The notes under the pieces are model-generated. The model searched no databases, was not told the origin of the DNA, and was given only the letters and a program-made list of their open reading frames with translations. The translations under genes and the position numbers were made by a program. Positions 1-7,797 of a DNA stretch of 45,272 nt are shown piece after piece; the stretch's first letter is position 1; the number at the start of each line of letters is the position of its first letter. The DNA comes from Rhodopseudomonas palustris (lineage in GTDB: Bacteria; Pseudomonadota; Alphaproteobacteria; Rhizobiales; Xanthobacteraceae): the NCBI RefSeq assembly GCF_003226555.1, contig NZ_QKQS01000023.1, positions 37,520 through 82,791 of the forward strand, in the 5' to 3' direction.

Positions 1-2
1 CT

Positions 3-479
3 TATGCGGCGGTGCCGGCGACCAGCCGCCGCGACATCGCCAGCCAGCTCGGCGCCGGCTTCGCCGAACTGATCGCCGCCTCGCCCTCGGCGCGGCTGCT
101 GCCGCCGCAATCCCGCGCCGCCAATGCCGACGAATTCGCGCTGCCGACGATCTTCGCCTTCACGCTCCACCGCGGCGACGAAGCGCTGTCGCTGGCCCAG
201 TGCCGTGCCCTGCACCAGACGCTCGCCCATGGCACCGAGGGCCGCGCGCCCTGCCTGCTCGGCCAACCGGTCGGCTGGGGCGGCAACAGCGACGATCAGA
301 TCGCGGCGCTGCGGCTGTGCATCGGCGCCGGCCACATCGTCAGCGCCCATGCCGACCCCGGCGCGTCGGACCGCATCCTCGCCAACGCCGCGACCGCGCT
401 GGCGACGCTCGAAACGCTGCTGCGGCAGCCGTCCCTGTTTCCCGACACCAATGCCGCCAAGGAGCGCCATGTCCACTGA
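3..479 (+). CDS. 3' end of an unknown protein (5' truncated by window)
   Basis: The reading frame is already open at base 3 with no stop upstream inside the window, so only the C-terminal ~158 residues are visible and the true start lies outside. I do not recognise the family with certainty. The visible part has no membrane segment. It contains a GQPVGWGG stretch followed by an AALRLCIGAGHIV-like stretch, a spacing reminiscent of the C-terminal domain of fold-type I PLP enzymes; this is an impression only. Its stop codon (477-479) overlaps the ATG of the ATP-grasp gene by 11 bp, so the two are probably translationally coupled and act in the same pathway as the PLP decarboxylase further downstream. 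Confidence 0.6.
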   Translation, partial: YAAVPATSRRDIASQLGAGFAELIAASPSARLLPPQSRAANADEFALPTIFAFTLHRGDEALSLAQCRALHQTLAHGTEGRAPCLLGQPVGWGGNSDDQIAALRLCIGAGHIVSAHADPGASDRILANAATALATLETLLRQPSLFPDTNAAKERHVH

Positions 480-1704
480 GACCTCCCAGCAGCTCGCCGC
501 CGACCGGATCGGCTTCGCCCGCCTGACCAAGCGCGCCTTCGACGGCGAGAACCTTTATCCGCTGTGGCAGGCGCTGATGGCCAAGGTCGACGCCGGCACC
601 GCGACCGCTGGCGAACAGCTCGACCTCGCGCTGATCACGCAACTGTTCGGCCACAAGCAGGCCGGCCTATCGATCCAGACCGAGACGCTGAAGCAGCAGC
701 AGCTGTTCCGCTCGCCCTGCGCCAGCGAGCAGCCACGGCTGCGGGTGCTGGCGCTCGCCGCCGATATCGACATGGGCGGCAACACCCCAATCGAATTTCT
801 GCTGCAAGAGTCCGGAATCGAGCTGCTGACGCTGTACGTAGTCGACGGCGTGCCGCTGCCCGATCCGCTGCCGGCGCACGACATCGCGATCGTGATCGCC
901 TCCGACTCCGACGAATGCCGCGCCGCGCTCGCTGCGATCGAGGCCCGCGCCGCCGAATGGCCGGCGCTGCTGCTGAATCCGCCGCAACTGATCCGGCATC
1001 TCGACCGCGACAAACTGTACCGGCTGATCGGCGACGTCGAGGGGCTGGCGATCCCGGCCACGGTTCCGGTCGGGCGCGACGCGCTGATGGCCGCCGCCAA
1101 TGGCTCGGCGGCGCTGCCCGAGGTCACCGGCGGCCTCGACTTCCCGATCATCGTCCGGCCGCGCGGCTCGCACGCCGGCTTCGGCCTCGCCCGGATCGCC
1201 GACAGCGTCGCGCTGCTCGATTATCTGCGCGACCGCCAGGAGAGCGATTACTTCATCGCTCGCTACGTCGACTACGCCAGCGAGGACGGCCAGTTCCGCA
1301 AATATCGCGTGGTCGTCGTCGACGGCAAGCCCTATGCTTGCCACATGGCGATCGCCGACCGCTGGGACATCTGGTACCTCAACGCGGGCATGGCCGAGGA
1401 CGAGGTCAAGCGGCTGGAGGAAGCGGCGTTCTTCCACACCTTCGATTTCGGCTTCGCACTGCGCCACAAGACCGCGCTCGAAGGCATGATCGAGCGGATC
1501 GGGCTCGATTACTTCACCATCGACTGCGCCCAGATGCCGAGCGGCGATCTCTTGGTGTTCGAGATCGACAACACCTCGGTGGTGCACGACATGGACAGCC
1601 CCGCGCTCTATCCCTACAAGCCGCCGCAGATGCACAGGATCTTCGACGCCTTCGCGTCGATGCTGGAACGCCGCGTCGGATCGCGTCTGACGAGCGTGGC
1701 GTGA
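469..1704 (+). CDS. ATP-grasp (RimK-like) domain protein
   Basis: A 411-residue soluble protein. The start at 469 has an AAGGAGCG ribosome site at 459-466 and matches where the predicted protein becomes globular. Residues ~90-180 look like the pre-ATP-grasp domain. Residues ~223-240 (FPIIVRPRGSHAGFGLA) resemble the ATP-binding lysine/arginine and glycine-rich loop, and FEIDN at ~364-368 resembles the Mg-binding acidic motif of the ATP-grasp fold. Such enzymes usually form amide or thioester bonds through an acyl-phosphate. The gene overlaps its upstream neighbour by 11 bp and the downstream PLP decarboxylase by 4 bp (GTGA), which argues for one operon. The substrate cannot be told from sequence; ligation of an amino acid or amine produced by the neighbouring decarboxylase is inference. 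Confidence 0.75.
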   Translation: MSTETSQQLAADRIGFARLTKRAFDGENLYPLWQALMAKVDAGTATAGEQLDLALITQLFGHKQAGLSIQTETLKQQQLFRSPCASEQPRLRVLALAADIDMGGNTPIEFLLQESGIELLTLYVVDGVPLPDPLPAHDIAIVIASDSDECRAALAAIEARAAEWPALLLNPPQLIRHLDRDKLYRLIGDVEGLAIPATVPVGRDALMAAANGSAALPEVTGGLDFPIIVRPRGSHAGFGLARIADSVALLDYLRDRQESDYFIARYVDYASEDGQFRKYRVVVVDGKPYACHMAIADRWDIWYLNAGMAEDEVKRLEEAAFFHTFDFGFALRHKTALEGMIERIGLDYFTIDCAQMPSGDLLVFEIDNTSVVHDMDSPALYPYKPPQMHRIFDAFASMLERRVGSRLTSVA

Positions 1705-3161
1705 GCGACGCGGGGCGCGCCGGCGCGAATGCCGGCGCAACCAGCCTCGATCCCGACGATTGGGACGCGTTGCGCGCCGATGCGCATCGCATGCTCGACG
1801 ACATGCTCGACTACCTCGCCGGGGTGCGCGACCGCCCGGTGTGGCAGCCGATCCCGCCGAAGGTGCGCGCCGGCTTCGCCGAGCCGCTGCCGCGCCAGGG
1901 CACGCCGCTGCCGGACGTCTATCGCCGCTTCACCGAAGAGATCGCGCCCTACGCCACCGGCAACGTCCATCCCGGCTTCATGGGCTGGGTGCACGGCGGG
2001 GGCACCGCGGTCGGCATGCTGGCCGAGATGCTGGCGGCCGGGCTCAACGCCAATTGCGGCGGCCGCGATCACATCGGCATCGAGGTCGAACGCCAGATCG
2101 TGCGCTGGCTGCGCGAACTGTTCGGCTTTCCGCAAACCGCCAGCGGCGTGTTCGTCACCGGCTCGTCGATGGCCAACTTCATGGCGCTGCTGGTGGCGCG
2201 CACCGCAGCCGTTGGCCCCCAAGTGCGCGAGGGCGGGCTGCCGGGCGAACGGCTCACCGCTTACGCCTCCGCAGCCGCCCACGGCTGCGTGGTGCAGGCC
2301 GCCGATCTCGCCGGCCTCGGCCGCGGCACACTGCGGCGGATTCCGTTCGATCACGATCACCGCATCGATCTGGCGGCACTGAAGCGACGGATCGCGGAGG
2401 ATCGCGCCGCCGGGTGCCAGCCGTTCCTGGTGACCGGCTCGGCCGGCACCGTCGATGTCGGCGCGATCGACGATCTCGCGGCGCTCGCCGCGCTGTGCCG
2501 CGACGAAGGGCTGTGGTTTCACGTCGACGGCGCTTACGGCTCGCTCGGCATGCTGTCCGACGAGATCGCGCCGAAGCTGAAGGGTCTGTCGGAAGCGGAT
2601 TCGATCGCGCTCGACTTTCACAAATGGGGCCAGGTCAATTACGACGCCGGATTCCTGATCGTGCGCGACGGCGAGCAGCACCGCGACACGTTCGCGGCGC
2701 CGGCCGCTTACTTACGCCGCGAGACCCGCGGCCTCGCCGGCGGCTCGCCGTGGCCGTGCGACTACGGCCCCGATCTGTCGCGCGGCTTCCGCGCCCTGAA
2801 GACCTGGTTCACGCTGAAGACCTTCGGCGCCGACCGCATGGGCGCGATGATCGCCCACACCTGCAAGGTGGCGCGGCATCTGCAAGCGCGCGTCGCGCGC
2901 GAGCCACAACTCGAGCTGCTGGCGCCGGTGACGCTGAACATTGTCTGCTTCCGCTATCGCGCCGCGCCGGATGTGGTCGACGGACTCAACGCCGAGATCG
3001 TCGCCGACCTGCACGAGTCGGGCATCGCCGCGCCGTCCTCGACCACAATCGACGGCGCCTTGGCGATCCGCGCCGCCATCGTCAACCACCGCACGACGTT
3101 TGCGGATGTAGACCGGATGGTGGATGCGGTGCTGCAATTCGGCAAGAAGCGGGCCGGGTAG
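1701..3161 (+). CDS. Group II pyridoxal-phosphate-dependent decarboxylase
   Basis: A 486-residue cytosolic enzyme of the glutamate/aromatic-amino-acid decarboxylase family. The GTG start at 1701 overlaps the previous stop codon (GTGA), typical of translational coupling. Family marks: NVHPGFMGWVHGG near residues 88-100, TGSSMANFMAL near 153-163, HVDGAYG at 274-280 (Asp that pairs with the PLP pyridine nitrogen) and DFHKWGQ at 305-311, whose Lys308 should form the internal aldimine. Length is normal for the family. The reaction is removal of the alpha-carboxylate from an L-amino acid, giving an amine and CO2; the substrate is unknown. Some members of this fold act as decarboxylative aldehyde synthases, so the exact reaction is not fixed by sequence. 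Confidence 0.88.
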   Translation: MSDAGRAGANAGATSLDPDDWDALRADAHRMLDDMLDYLAGVRDRPVWQPIPPKVRAGFAEPLPRQGTPLPDVYRRFTEEIAPYATGNVHPGFMGWVHGGGTAVGMLAEMLAAGLNANCGGRDHIGIEVERQIVRWLRELFGFPQTASGVFVTGSSMANFMALLVARTAAVGPQVREGGLPGERLTAYASAAAHGCVVQAADLAGLGRGTLRRIPFDHDHRIDLAALKRRIAEDRAAGCQPFLVTGSAGTVDVGAIDDLAALAALCRDEGLWFHVDGAYGSLGMLSDEIAPKLKGLSEADSIALDFHKWGQVNYDAGFLIVRDGEQHRDTFAAPAAYLRRETRGLAGGSPWPCDYGPDLSRGFRALKTWFTLKTFGADRMGAMIAHTCKVARHLQARVAREPQLELLAPVTLNIVCFRYRAAPDVVDGLNAEIVADLHESGIAAPSSTTIDGALAIRAAIVNHRTTFADVDRMVDAVLQFGKKRAG

Positions 3162-3205
3162 TCAGCTTTCCGCGGGTGCAGCGGCACGGAGCACACCCTC
3201 TCGTT

Positions 3206-3357
3206 CGTCATTCCGGGGCGCCGCGCAGCGGCGAGCCCGGAATCCATACTCACTGCGTGGACGGTGAGCCACTGCGCCTGCCGCGCGGTGCCTTACGGCG
3301 AGTCCAGGGATTATAGATTCCGGACTTGCGCGCGTCGCGCGCAATCCGGAATGACGA
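3206..3357. repeat. Intergenic palindromic repeat, family A, copy 1
   Basis: Fills most of the 322-bp gap between the decarboxylase and ppk2. It starts CGTCATTCCGGGG and ends CCGGAATGACG, so the ends are inverted copies; inside are further arms (GCGAGCCCGGAATCC and GGATTATAGATTCCGG). The same building blocks recur at 4478, 21180 and 25480. No ORF of its own. The remaining ~120 bp before ppk2 shows nothing I can name beyond leader sequence. Confidence 0.8.
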
Positions 3358-3483
3358 TGGAGAGGCACGCGGACTGTTGATCAGCTCGTCTTCATCTTCG
3401 CGCGCCAAATCATCGCACCTCCCCGTCATACGCGTGACAAACACGCGGCGGCATTTTCCGATCGACCCATTCCGGAGACACCG

Positions 3484-4467
3484 ATGCCCCGCAAGCCCGC
3501 GCCCAAGCCCGTCAAGAAGGTCGTCCGCAAAGCCAAAAAGCGCACTGCTCGCACCGCCGGTGGCGGCCTGACGATGAAGCAGCGCATCGCCGCCGAAATG
3601 CTCGACAGTTTCGACGAGGAACTGGAACTTGAAATCGACGACGATCGCATCGATGCGATGACCAACGAATTCGCCGGCCACTCGCCGGCCGAGACGCTGG
3701 ACCGCCGCCTGTATTTCAAGGAACTGTTCCGCCTGCAAGGCGAGCTGGTCAAGCTGCAAAGCTGGGTGCAGCATCAGGGCCTCAAGGTGGTGGTGATCTT
3801 CGAGGGTCGCGACTCCGCCGGCAAAGGCGGCGTCATCAAGCGCATCACCCAGCGGCTCAATCCGCGGATCTGCCGGGTCGCGGCGCTGCCGGCGCCGAGC
3901 GTGCGCGAGCGCAGCCAATGGTACTTCCAGCGCTACGTGTCGCATCTGCCGGCCGCGGGCGAGATCGTGCTGTTCGACCGGAGCTGGTACAACCGCGCCG
4001 GCGTCGAGCGGGTGATGGGGTTCTGCACCGAGGCCGAGGTCGAAGAGTTCTTTCGCTCGGTGCCGGAGTTCGAGCAGATGCTGGCGCGGTCCGGCATCGT
4101 GCTGATCAAATACTGGTTCTCGATCACGGACGACGAACAGCAGTTGCGCTTCATGATGCGCATCAACGATCCCCTCAAGCAGTGGAAGCTGAGCCCGATG
4201 GACGTGCAGTCGCGGGCGCGCTGGGAGGCCTACACCAAGGCCAAGGAAGAGATGCTGGAGCGTACCAGCATCGACGAAGCGCCGTGGCACGTCGTCCAGG
4301 CTGTCGACAAAAAGAAGGCGCGGCTCAACTGCATCGCGCACCTGCTCGATCAAATTCCCTACGAGGAAGTGCCCTACAGCCCGGTGGTACTGCCGCCGCG
4401 GATCCATCACCCCGACTATCACCGCACGCCAATTCCGGCGGAGATGTACGTGCCGGAGCGGTATTGA
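3484..4467 (+). CDS. ppk2: Polyphosphate kinase 2
   Basis: A 327-residue cytosolic enzyme that transfers phosphate between polyphosphate and nucleotides. Seen: a basic Lys/Arg-rich N-terminal tail (residues 1-25), Walker A GRDSAGKGG at 108-116, the Walker B/lid block FDRSWYNRAG at 164-173, and the conserved KYWFSITDDEQQ and DPLKQWKLSPMD stretches. This set is diagnostic of the PPK2 family; the single-domain length fits class I, which mostly phosphorylates nucleoside diphosphates with polyP. The ATG at 3484 follows GGAGACACCG. The basic tail may help bind polyP (inference). Repeats flank the gene on both sides, so it looks monocistronic. Confidence 0.93.
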   Translation: MPRKPAPKPVKKVVRKAKKRTARTAGGGLTMKQRIAAEMLDSFDEELELEIDDDRIDAMTNEFAGHSPAETLDRRLYFKELFRLQGELVKLQSWVQHQGLKVVVIFEGRDSAGKGGVIKRITQRLNPRICRVAALPAPSVRERSQWYFQRYVSHLPAAGEIVLFDRSWYNRAGVERVMGFCTEAEVEEFFRSVPEFEQMLARSGIVLIKYWFSITDDEQQLRFMMRINDPLKQWKLSPMDVQSRARWEAYTKAKEEMLERTSIDEAPWHVVQAVDKKKARLNCIAHLLDQIPYEEVPYSPVVLPPRIHHPDYHRTPIPAEMYVPERY

Positions 4468-4477
4468 GCTGTCTGTC

Positions 4478-4690
4478 GTCATTCCGGTGCGCCGCACAGC
4501 GGCGAGCCCGGACTCCGTCATCACCGCGCGGGCGGTGAGGCGCGGCGCCTGACGCGCGTTGCTCTCCGGCGAGTCCGGCGAGTATGGATTCCGGACTTGC
4601 GCGCGTGGCGCGCAACCCGGAATGACGAGGGAGAGGCAGAGTTGAGATTCCGGGTTCCCTCACTGCGTGAGCGCCCCGGAATGACGATGG
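4478..4690. repeat. Intergenic palindromic repeat, family A, copy 2 (composite)
   Basis: Between the convergent ppk2 and ymdB genes. One module (4478-4628) runs from GTCATTCCGG to CCGGAATGACG. A shorter module (about 4645-4690) follows: GATTCCGGGTTCCCTCA, then GCGTGAGCGCCCCGGAATGACG. The layout matches copies 1, 3 and 4. Because it folds on itself it may also serve as a bidirectional transcription end; no clear T-run is seen. Confidence 0.8.
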
Positions 4691-4698
4691 GGAGGTTG

Positions 4699-5526
4699 TT
4701 AGTTCGCCGCCCAGAATGCCGGCTTGGCGGGCTCTAGCCTTCCGCCGATCCGGACCGGGGCGATCTTGATGGCGAGGCCGGTGCTGTCATCCGTTTCGAC
4801 CGCAACGCCGCTGAGCGTCGGATCGCCGTTGGCCGGCTCGAACCGGCCCTGCGGAATGCCGGTGAGGAAGCGGTGCACCGGCTCGTCCTTGTGCATGCCG
4901 ATCACCGAATCGTAGTCGCCGGTCATGCCGGCGTCGGTCATGTAGCCGGTGCCGTTCGGCAGGATCTGATGATCGGCGGTCGGAACATGCGTATGGGTGC
5001 CGACCACCAGACTGACACGGCCGTCGCAGAAATGGCCCATGCCCTGCTTCTCGCTCGACGCCTCGCCGTGGAAATCGACCACGATGGCGTCCGCCGCGTC
5101 GCGCAGCGGACAGGCTTCCAGTTCGCGTCCGATCGCCGCGAACGGATCGTTCAGCGGCTCCATGAACACCCGGCCCATCGCGTTGATCACCAGCACCCGG
5201 GCGCCCTTGCGGGTCTCGACCAGCGCGGCGCCGCGACCGGGGGTGTGGCGCGGAAAGTTGATTGGGCGGACCAGACGCGGCGCGCGCTCGATGAACACCA
5301 GCGCCTCCTTCTGATTCCAGGCGTGGTTGCCGAGCGTCACCGCGTCGGCGCCGGCGTCGATGAAATCGTTGTAGATCGCCTCGGTGATACCAAAACCGCC
5401 GGCGGCATTCTCGCCATTGACGATGGTGCAATCGAGATCCCAGTCGCGGATCAGGCCCGGCAGATGCTCGGCGATTGCGGTGCGGCCGGATTTTCCGACC
5501 ACGTCGCCGATGAACAGAATGCGCAA
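4699..5526 (-). CDS. ymdB: YmdB-family metallophosphoesterase
   Basis: A 275-residue calcineurin-like phosphoesterase of the YmdB/TIGR00282 family, known in Bacillus to hydrolyse 2',3'-cyclic nucleotides. Metal-binding motifs are present in order: GDVVGKSGR (7-15), NGENAAGGFG (37-46), LGNHAWNQ (65-72), DFHGEASSEK near 150 and THTHVPTADH near 180. The start is a TTG at 5526: in transcript sense, GGAG lies 7 nt before it, and the stop of the cyclo-ligase gene is one base upstream, so the two genes are almost certainly one operon with coupled translation. Cytosolic, no signal peptide. The substrate in this organism is not shown by sequence. Confidence 0.88.
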   Translation of the reverse strand: MRILFIGDVVGKSGRTAIAEHLPGLIRDWDLDCTIVNGENAAGGFGITEAIYNDFIDAGADAVTLGNHAWNQKEALVFIERAPRLVRPINFPRHTPGRGAALVETRKGARVLVINAMGRVFMEPLNDPFAAIGRELEACPLRDAADAIVVDFHGEASSEKQGMGHFCDGRVSLVVGTHTHVPTADHQILPNGTGYMTDAGMTGDYDSVIGMHKDEPVHRFLTGIPQGRFEPANGDPTLSGVAVETDDSTGLAIKIAPVRIGGRLEPAKPAFWAAN

Positions 5527-5527
5527 A

Positions 5528-6127
5528 CTATCGTCTCCGGAAAGTGAGCAGGCCCTGCTCCGTTAGCACATAATCCAGCGCCACGTCGTGAGCGGCGGCC
5601 GGAACGGCGGGGATTTGCTGCATCGCAAACGCAAGGCCGATCGCAATCACCGGCCGTTGCGCGCGCAAATTCTCCAGCGTGCAGTCGTAGTGCCCGGCGC
5701 CGTAGCCGATGCGATGGCCGCTGGCGTCGAACGCGGCGAGCGGCACCAGCACGATGTCGGGCCTCACCTCCGGCGCGTCAGGCGACGGCTCACGGATGCC
5801 GAGCGTGCTCCGCGGCAGCGGATCGTTCTCCTGCCAGAGGCGGAACAGCAGCGGAGCGCCCTGCCGCGTCACCACCGGCAACGCCAGCCGGGCGCCTCGG
5901 GCGGCGAACGCACGCATCAGCGGAAACGGATCGAGCTCGCCCCGGATCGGCGCATAGCCGGCGACCACCGTGCCCTCGTGCAGCGGCACCGGCAGCCCGC
6001 GCGCGGCGATCGCCATCGCGGCGGCGTTGCGATCGGAATCGCTCAAGCTGGCCCGTCGAGCCAGAGCAGCGGTCCGCAGCGGGGTCTTGGCATCGCCGGA
6101 AGCGGCAGAATCGGAAAAATCGGGCAT
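5528..6127 (-). CDS. fau: 5-formyltetrahydrofolate cyclo-ligase
   Basis: A 199-residue enzyme (207 if the ATG at 6151 is used; the ATG at 6127 gives the usual N-terminus) that converts 5-formyl-THF to 5,10-methenyl-THF using ATP. The family signature GYGAGHYD is present near residue 140, preceded by PDIVLVPLAAFD. Cytosolic one-carbon metabolism. It lies directly downstream of the 6S RNA on the same strand, the arrangement known from many proteobacteria (ssrS-ygfA), and its stop is one base before the ymdB start. Confidence in the family is high; the start is less sure. Confidence 0.9.
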   Translation of the reverse strand: MPDFSDSAASGDAKTPLRTAALARRASLSDSDRNAAAMAIAARGLPVPLHEGTVVAGYAPIRGELDPFPLMRAFAARGARLALPVVTRQGAPLLFRLWQENDPLPRSTLGIREPSPDAPEVRPDIVLVPLAAFDASGHRIGYGAGHYDCTLENLRAQRPVIAIGLAFAMQQIPAVPAAAHDVALDYVLTEQGLLTFRRR

Positions 6128-6220
6128 CGGCGGGTTATAGGCGGCCGGCACGGACCAATGAAACTCGGGCGACCGTCAGGCTGAGAAGCGCCGTGAGGAG
6201 AAAGTGAAGTGCGAGGCCGC

Positions 6221-6381
6221 GGTGACCGTTGAAGCACTCGATCCCGGAGTTCCCTACGAAAGTAGGTGGGCACCATATGATCGGGTCCACGGACCCGGCC
6301 AGGGACAGTTCCCGAAAGGATCGATAAGGCCCCGGGGATATATGGCTCCTGACGCGTCCCGCAGCTTCGCCCAGCCAATGT
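6221..6381 (-). ncRNA. ssrS: 6S RNA (ssrS), alphaproteobacterial type
   Basis: Reading the minus strand, a TATGAT -10-like box at 6391-6386 is followed about 7 nt later by a ~160-nt transcript. Its ends can pair: GGCTG...GAAGC near the 5' end with GCTTC..CGGTC near the 3' end. Inside are a strong CGGGTCC/GGACCCG hairpin (near 6285-6300) and a CCTAC-TTTC-GTAGG hairpin (near 6253-6266), leaving a large internal bubble, as in 6S RNA. Size, two-ended stem and position immediately before the fau gene on the same strand all agree with 6S RNA, which mimics an open promoter and sequesters sigma-70 RNA polymerase. Ends are approximate. A covariance-model scan (Rfam RF00013) was not available here. Confidence 0.75.
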
Positions 6382-6535
6382 AGCGATCATACCGCCGGTC
6401 CGCCAGCCCGCTCTGGGGGAATTCGCGGACCCGACGAACCACCTGACGTGGACAACCGTTTCGGCTATCAAGTGTTGTCCCATGATCGCCACGAAGCTCG
6501 GCGACTCACAGCGAGGACGCTCAACCCGGATCGCC

Positions 6536-7009
6536 ATGGCCTCGAAGTCCAGCACCATCATCGCCCGCAGAGCCCGCACCCGGGCCGAAGCCGATTTCGC
6601 GACCTGGCTGATGATGGCCAAGCTCGGCAGCTTCGAAACCCTGCCCGAGAACGCCCAGAAGGTGCTGAACGGCTACCGTGAGCGGCTCGACCGGATGAGC
6701 GAGATCGAATCCAAGGCGGTCGCGGTGCGCGAGACCTATCAGGCCTATTACAGCGACATGGGCGGCACCGGCGAAGCCCCGGAGCCCGAACCGCGCGCCC
6801 CGCCGCTGGCCGATCGCGGCGACGCCGTGGTCGACAACGTGGTGCGGTTCAAAAAGCCGCAGAAGCCGCAGAAGCCGAAGGTGATTCGCGTCGCCGATCG
6901 CGGCGCGCGTCCCGTCCCGACCGGCGGCGCCCGCCTCCCGGTGCCGGCGCTGCTGATCTTCATCGCGCTGTGCGCGATCGTTGTGGCGTGGAAATTTTTG
7001 ACCAAGTAA
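6536..7009 (+). CDS. Hypothetical protein with C-terminal membrane anchor
   Basis: A 157-residue protein if started at the ATG at 6536 (MASKSSTII); an earlier ATG at 6482 would overlap likely 6S promoter DNA. The N-terminal ~70 residues are helical and charged (RARTRAEADFATW, LPENAQKVLNGYRERL). The middle is Pro/Lys-rich with a KPQKPQKPKV stretch, and residues ~133-153 (PVPALLIFIALCAIVVAW) form one membrane helix at the very end, with only a few residues after it. So it is a tail-anchored protein with its bulk in the cytosol. No family recognised. It diverges from the ssrS-fau-ymdB operon. Confidence 0.7.
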   Translation: MASKSSTIIARRARTRAEADFATWLMMAKLGSFETLPENAQKVLNGYRERLDRMSEIESKAVAVRETYQAYYSDMGGTGEAPEPEPRAPPLADRGDAVVDNVVRFKKPQKPQKPKVIRVADRGARPVPTGGARLPVPALLIFIALCAIVVAWKFLTK

Positions 7010-7025
7010 CGCCGCCGGCGACCAC

Positions 7026-7358
7026 TCAGCGGATCGCATCGATTCCCTTGCGCTCGATCAGATTGAGCAACGCCAGCGCGGCGCCGGTCGGCTGCTTGGC
7101 ACCGCGCTCGAGCTGCGACACGTAACCGACAGTCAGATTCAGGTAGCGCGCGAACACCGCCTGACTGAGCCGCGCCCGTTCGCGCATCGCCTTGATCTGC
7201 GCGCCGCTGATCGGCCGCAACGCCGGCAGGTCGGCCTCTCCGAGGTGTCGGACGGTGATCTTGTCGTGGCTGGCTTTGTCCATCAGCCCCGACCTGCGCA
7301 TGTCCCCGGCGGTTGCGAGCAGCGCCTTGGTGAGCGGACTAATTTTCTTCATCGCCAT
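7026..7358 (-). CDS. Helix-turn-helix antitoxin (XRE, HigA/NadS type)
   Basis: A 110-residue DNA-binding protein; the ATG at 7358 is chosen because, in transcript sense, GGAG stands 7 nt upstream. The HTH occupies residues ~55-100: ISGAQIKAMRERARLSQAVF, then ARYLNLTVGYVSQLERGAKQ, then PTGAALALLNLIERKG, the usual XRE layout of antitoxins paired with RelE/HigB-type toxins. It overlaps the 3' end of the toxin frame by 20 bp, in toxin-first order (higBA-like). It should repress the shared promoter by binding the palindrome at 7727-7760. With its toxin frameshifted, this antitoxin is now either an orphan regulator or the partner of a toxin made only by frameshifting. Confidence 0.85.
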   Translation of the reverse strand: MAMKKISPLTKALLATAGDMRRSGLMDKASHDKITVRHLGEADLPALRPISGAQIKAMRERARLSQAVFARYLNLTVGYVSQLERGAKQPTGAALALLNLIERKGIDAIR

Positions 7359-7723
7359 CGCCGATCTCCACAATAATGCCGTCTGCAAGCGCCTTGTCGA
7401 GCGCCGACGGATCGGCATCGAGCCAGATCTGTGCGATCTCCTGGGCCGTTGCCAGTTCGTCATCGTCGATATTGCCCCGCGCGCTCTTGGCAAAACCGAA
7501 CAGGAACACGGCCCGCGCCGTGCGCCGCCACGCGATCAAAACGCGATGGCCGCCCGACCGGCCCCTCACCCGCACGCGCGATCCTCTGCTTGATCACGCC
7601 GGATCCGAGATCGGCGTCGATCAGCCCCCGCTCGGCGCGCTGCACCGCATCCAGCAGGCGCGGATCGGAAATCCGTTCCCGGCGAGCAAAGCGGGCGAAA
7701 GCCTTGGTCTTGAAGACGCGCAC
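7339..7723 (-). pseudogene. RelE/HigB-type toxin, single-base frameshift
   Basis: Starts at a GTG (7723) and reads MRVFKTKAFARFARRERI in family style up to GVIKQRIARAGEG. The frame then switches: the continuation GRSGGHRVLIAWRR and FLFGFAKSARGNIDDDELA lies in another frame and ends at 7339. Total length 385 nt is 128 codons plus one base, so one extra base explains it; the likeliest spot is the GGGGCCGG run near 7558-7565, where removing one base restores GEGRSGG. The rebuilt protein (127 aa) has the normal RelE-family length. Either the toxin is inactivated, the window carries a sequencing error, or ribosomal frameshifting at the GC run produces it. Confidence 0.85.
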
Positions 7724-7726
7724 GTC

Positions 7727-7760
7727 TATCGCCCCACGAACTATAGTTCATGGAGCGATA
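7727..7760. promoter_or_regulatory. 34-bp operator palindrome of the toxin-antitoxin locus
   Basis: A near-perfect palindrome starting 4 bp upstream of the toxin GTG. The core GAACTATAGTTC (7738-7749) is a perfect 12-bp palindrome. TATCGC (7727-7732) and GCGATA (7755-7760) are perfect inverted arms centred on the same axis, and three of the five pairs between core and arms also match, so 15 of 17 positions per half agree. It covers the -10 box, as expected for an autorepressor site of an XRE antitoxin. Confidence 0.85.
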
Positions 7761-7768
7761 ATTAACAA
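7740..7768 (-). promoter_or_regulatory. Sigma-70-type promoter of the toxin-antitoxin locus
   Basis: On the minus strand TTGTTA (7768-7763) and TATAGT (7745-7740) are separated by exactly 17 bp, each close to consensus. Transcription would begin just before the GTG at 7723, giving a very short or absent leader. The -10 box lies inside the operator palindrome. Confidence 0.75.
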
Positions 7769-7797
7769 CGGGGACTGCACCTTGCAACTCGGAGAGG

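Noticed and set aside
6043-6621. A minus-strand frame overlapping the 6S RNA and the start of the cyclo-ligase
   Set aside because: It covers the structured RNA and has no family features; the RNA and the cyclo-ligase frame explain the sequence better.
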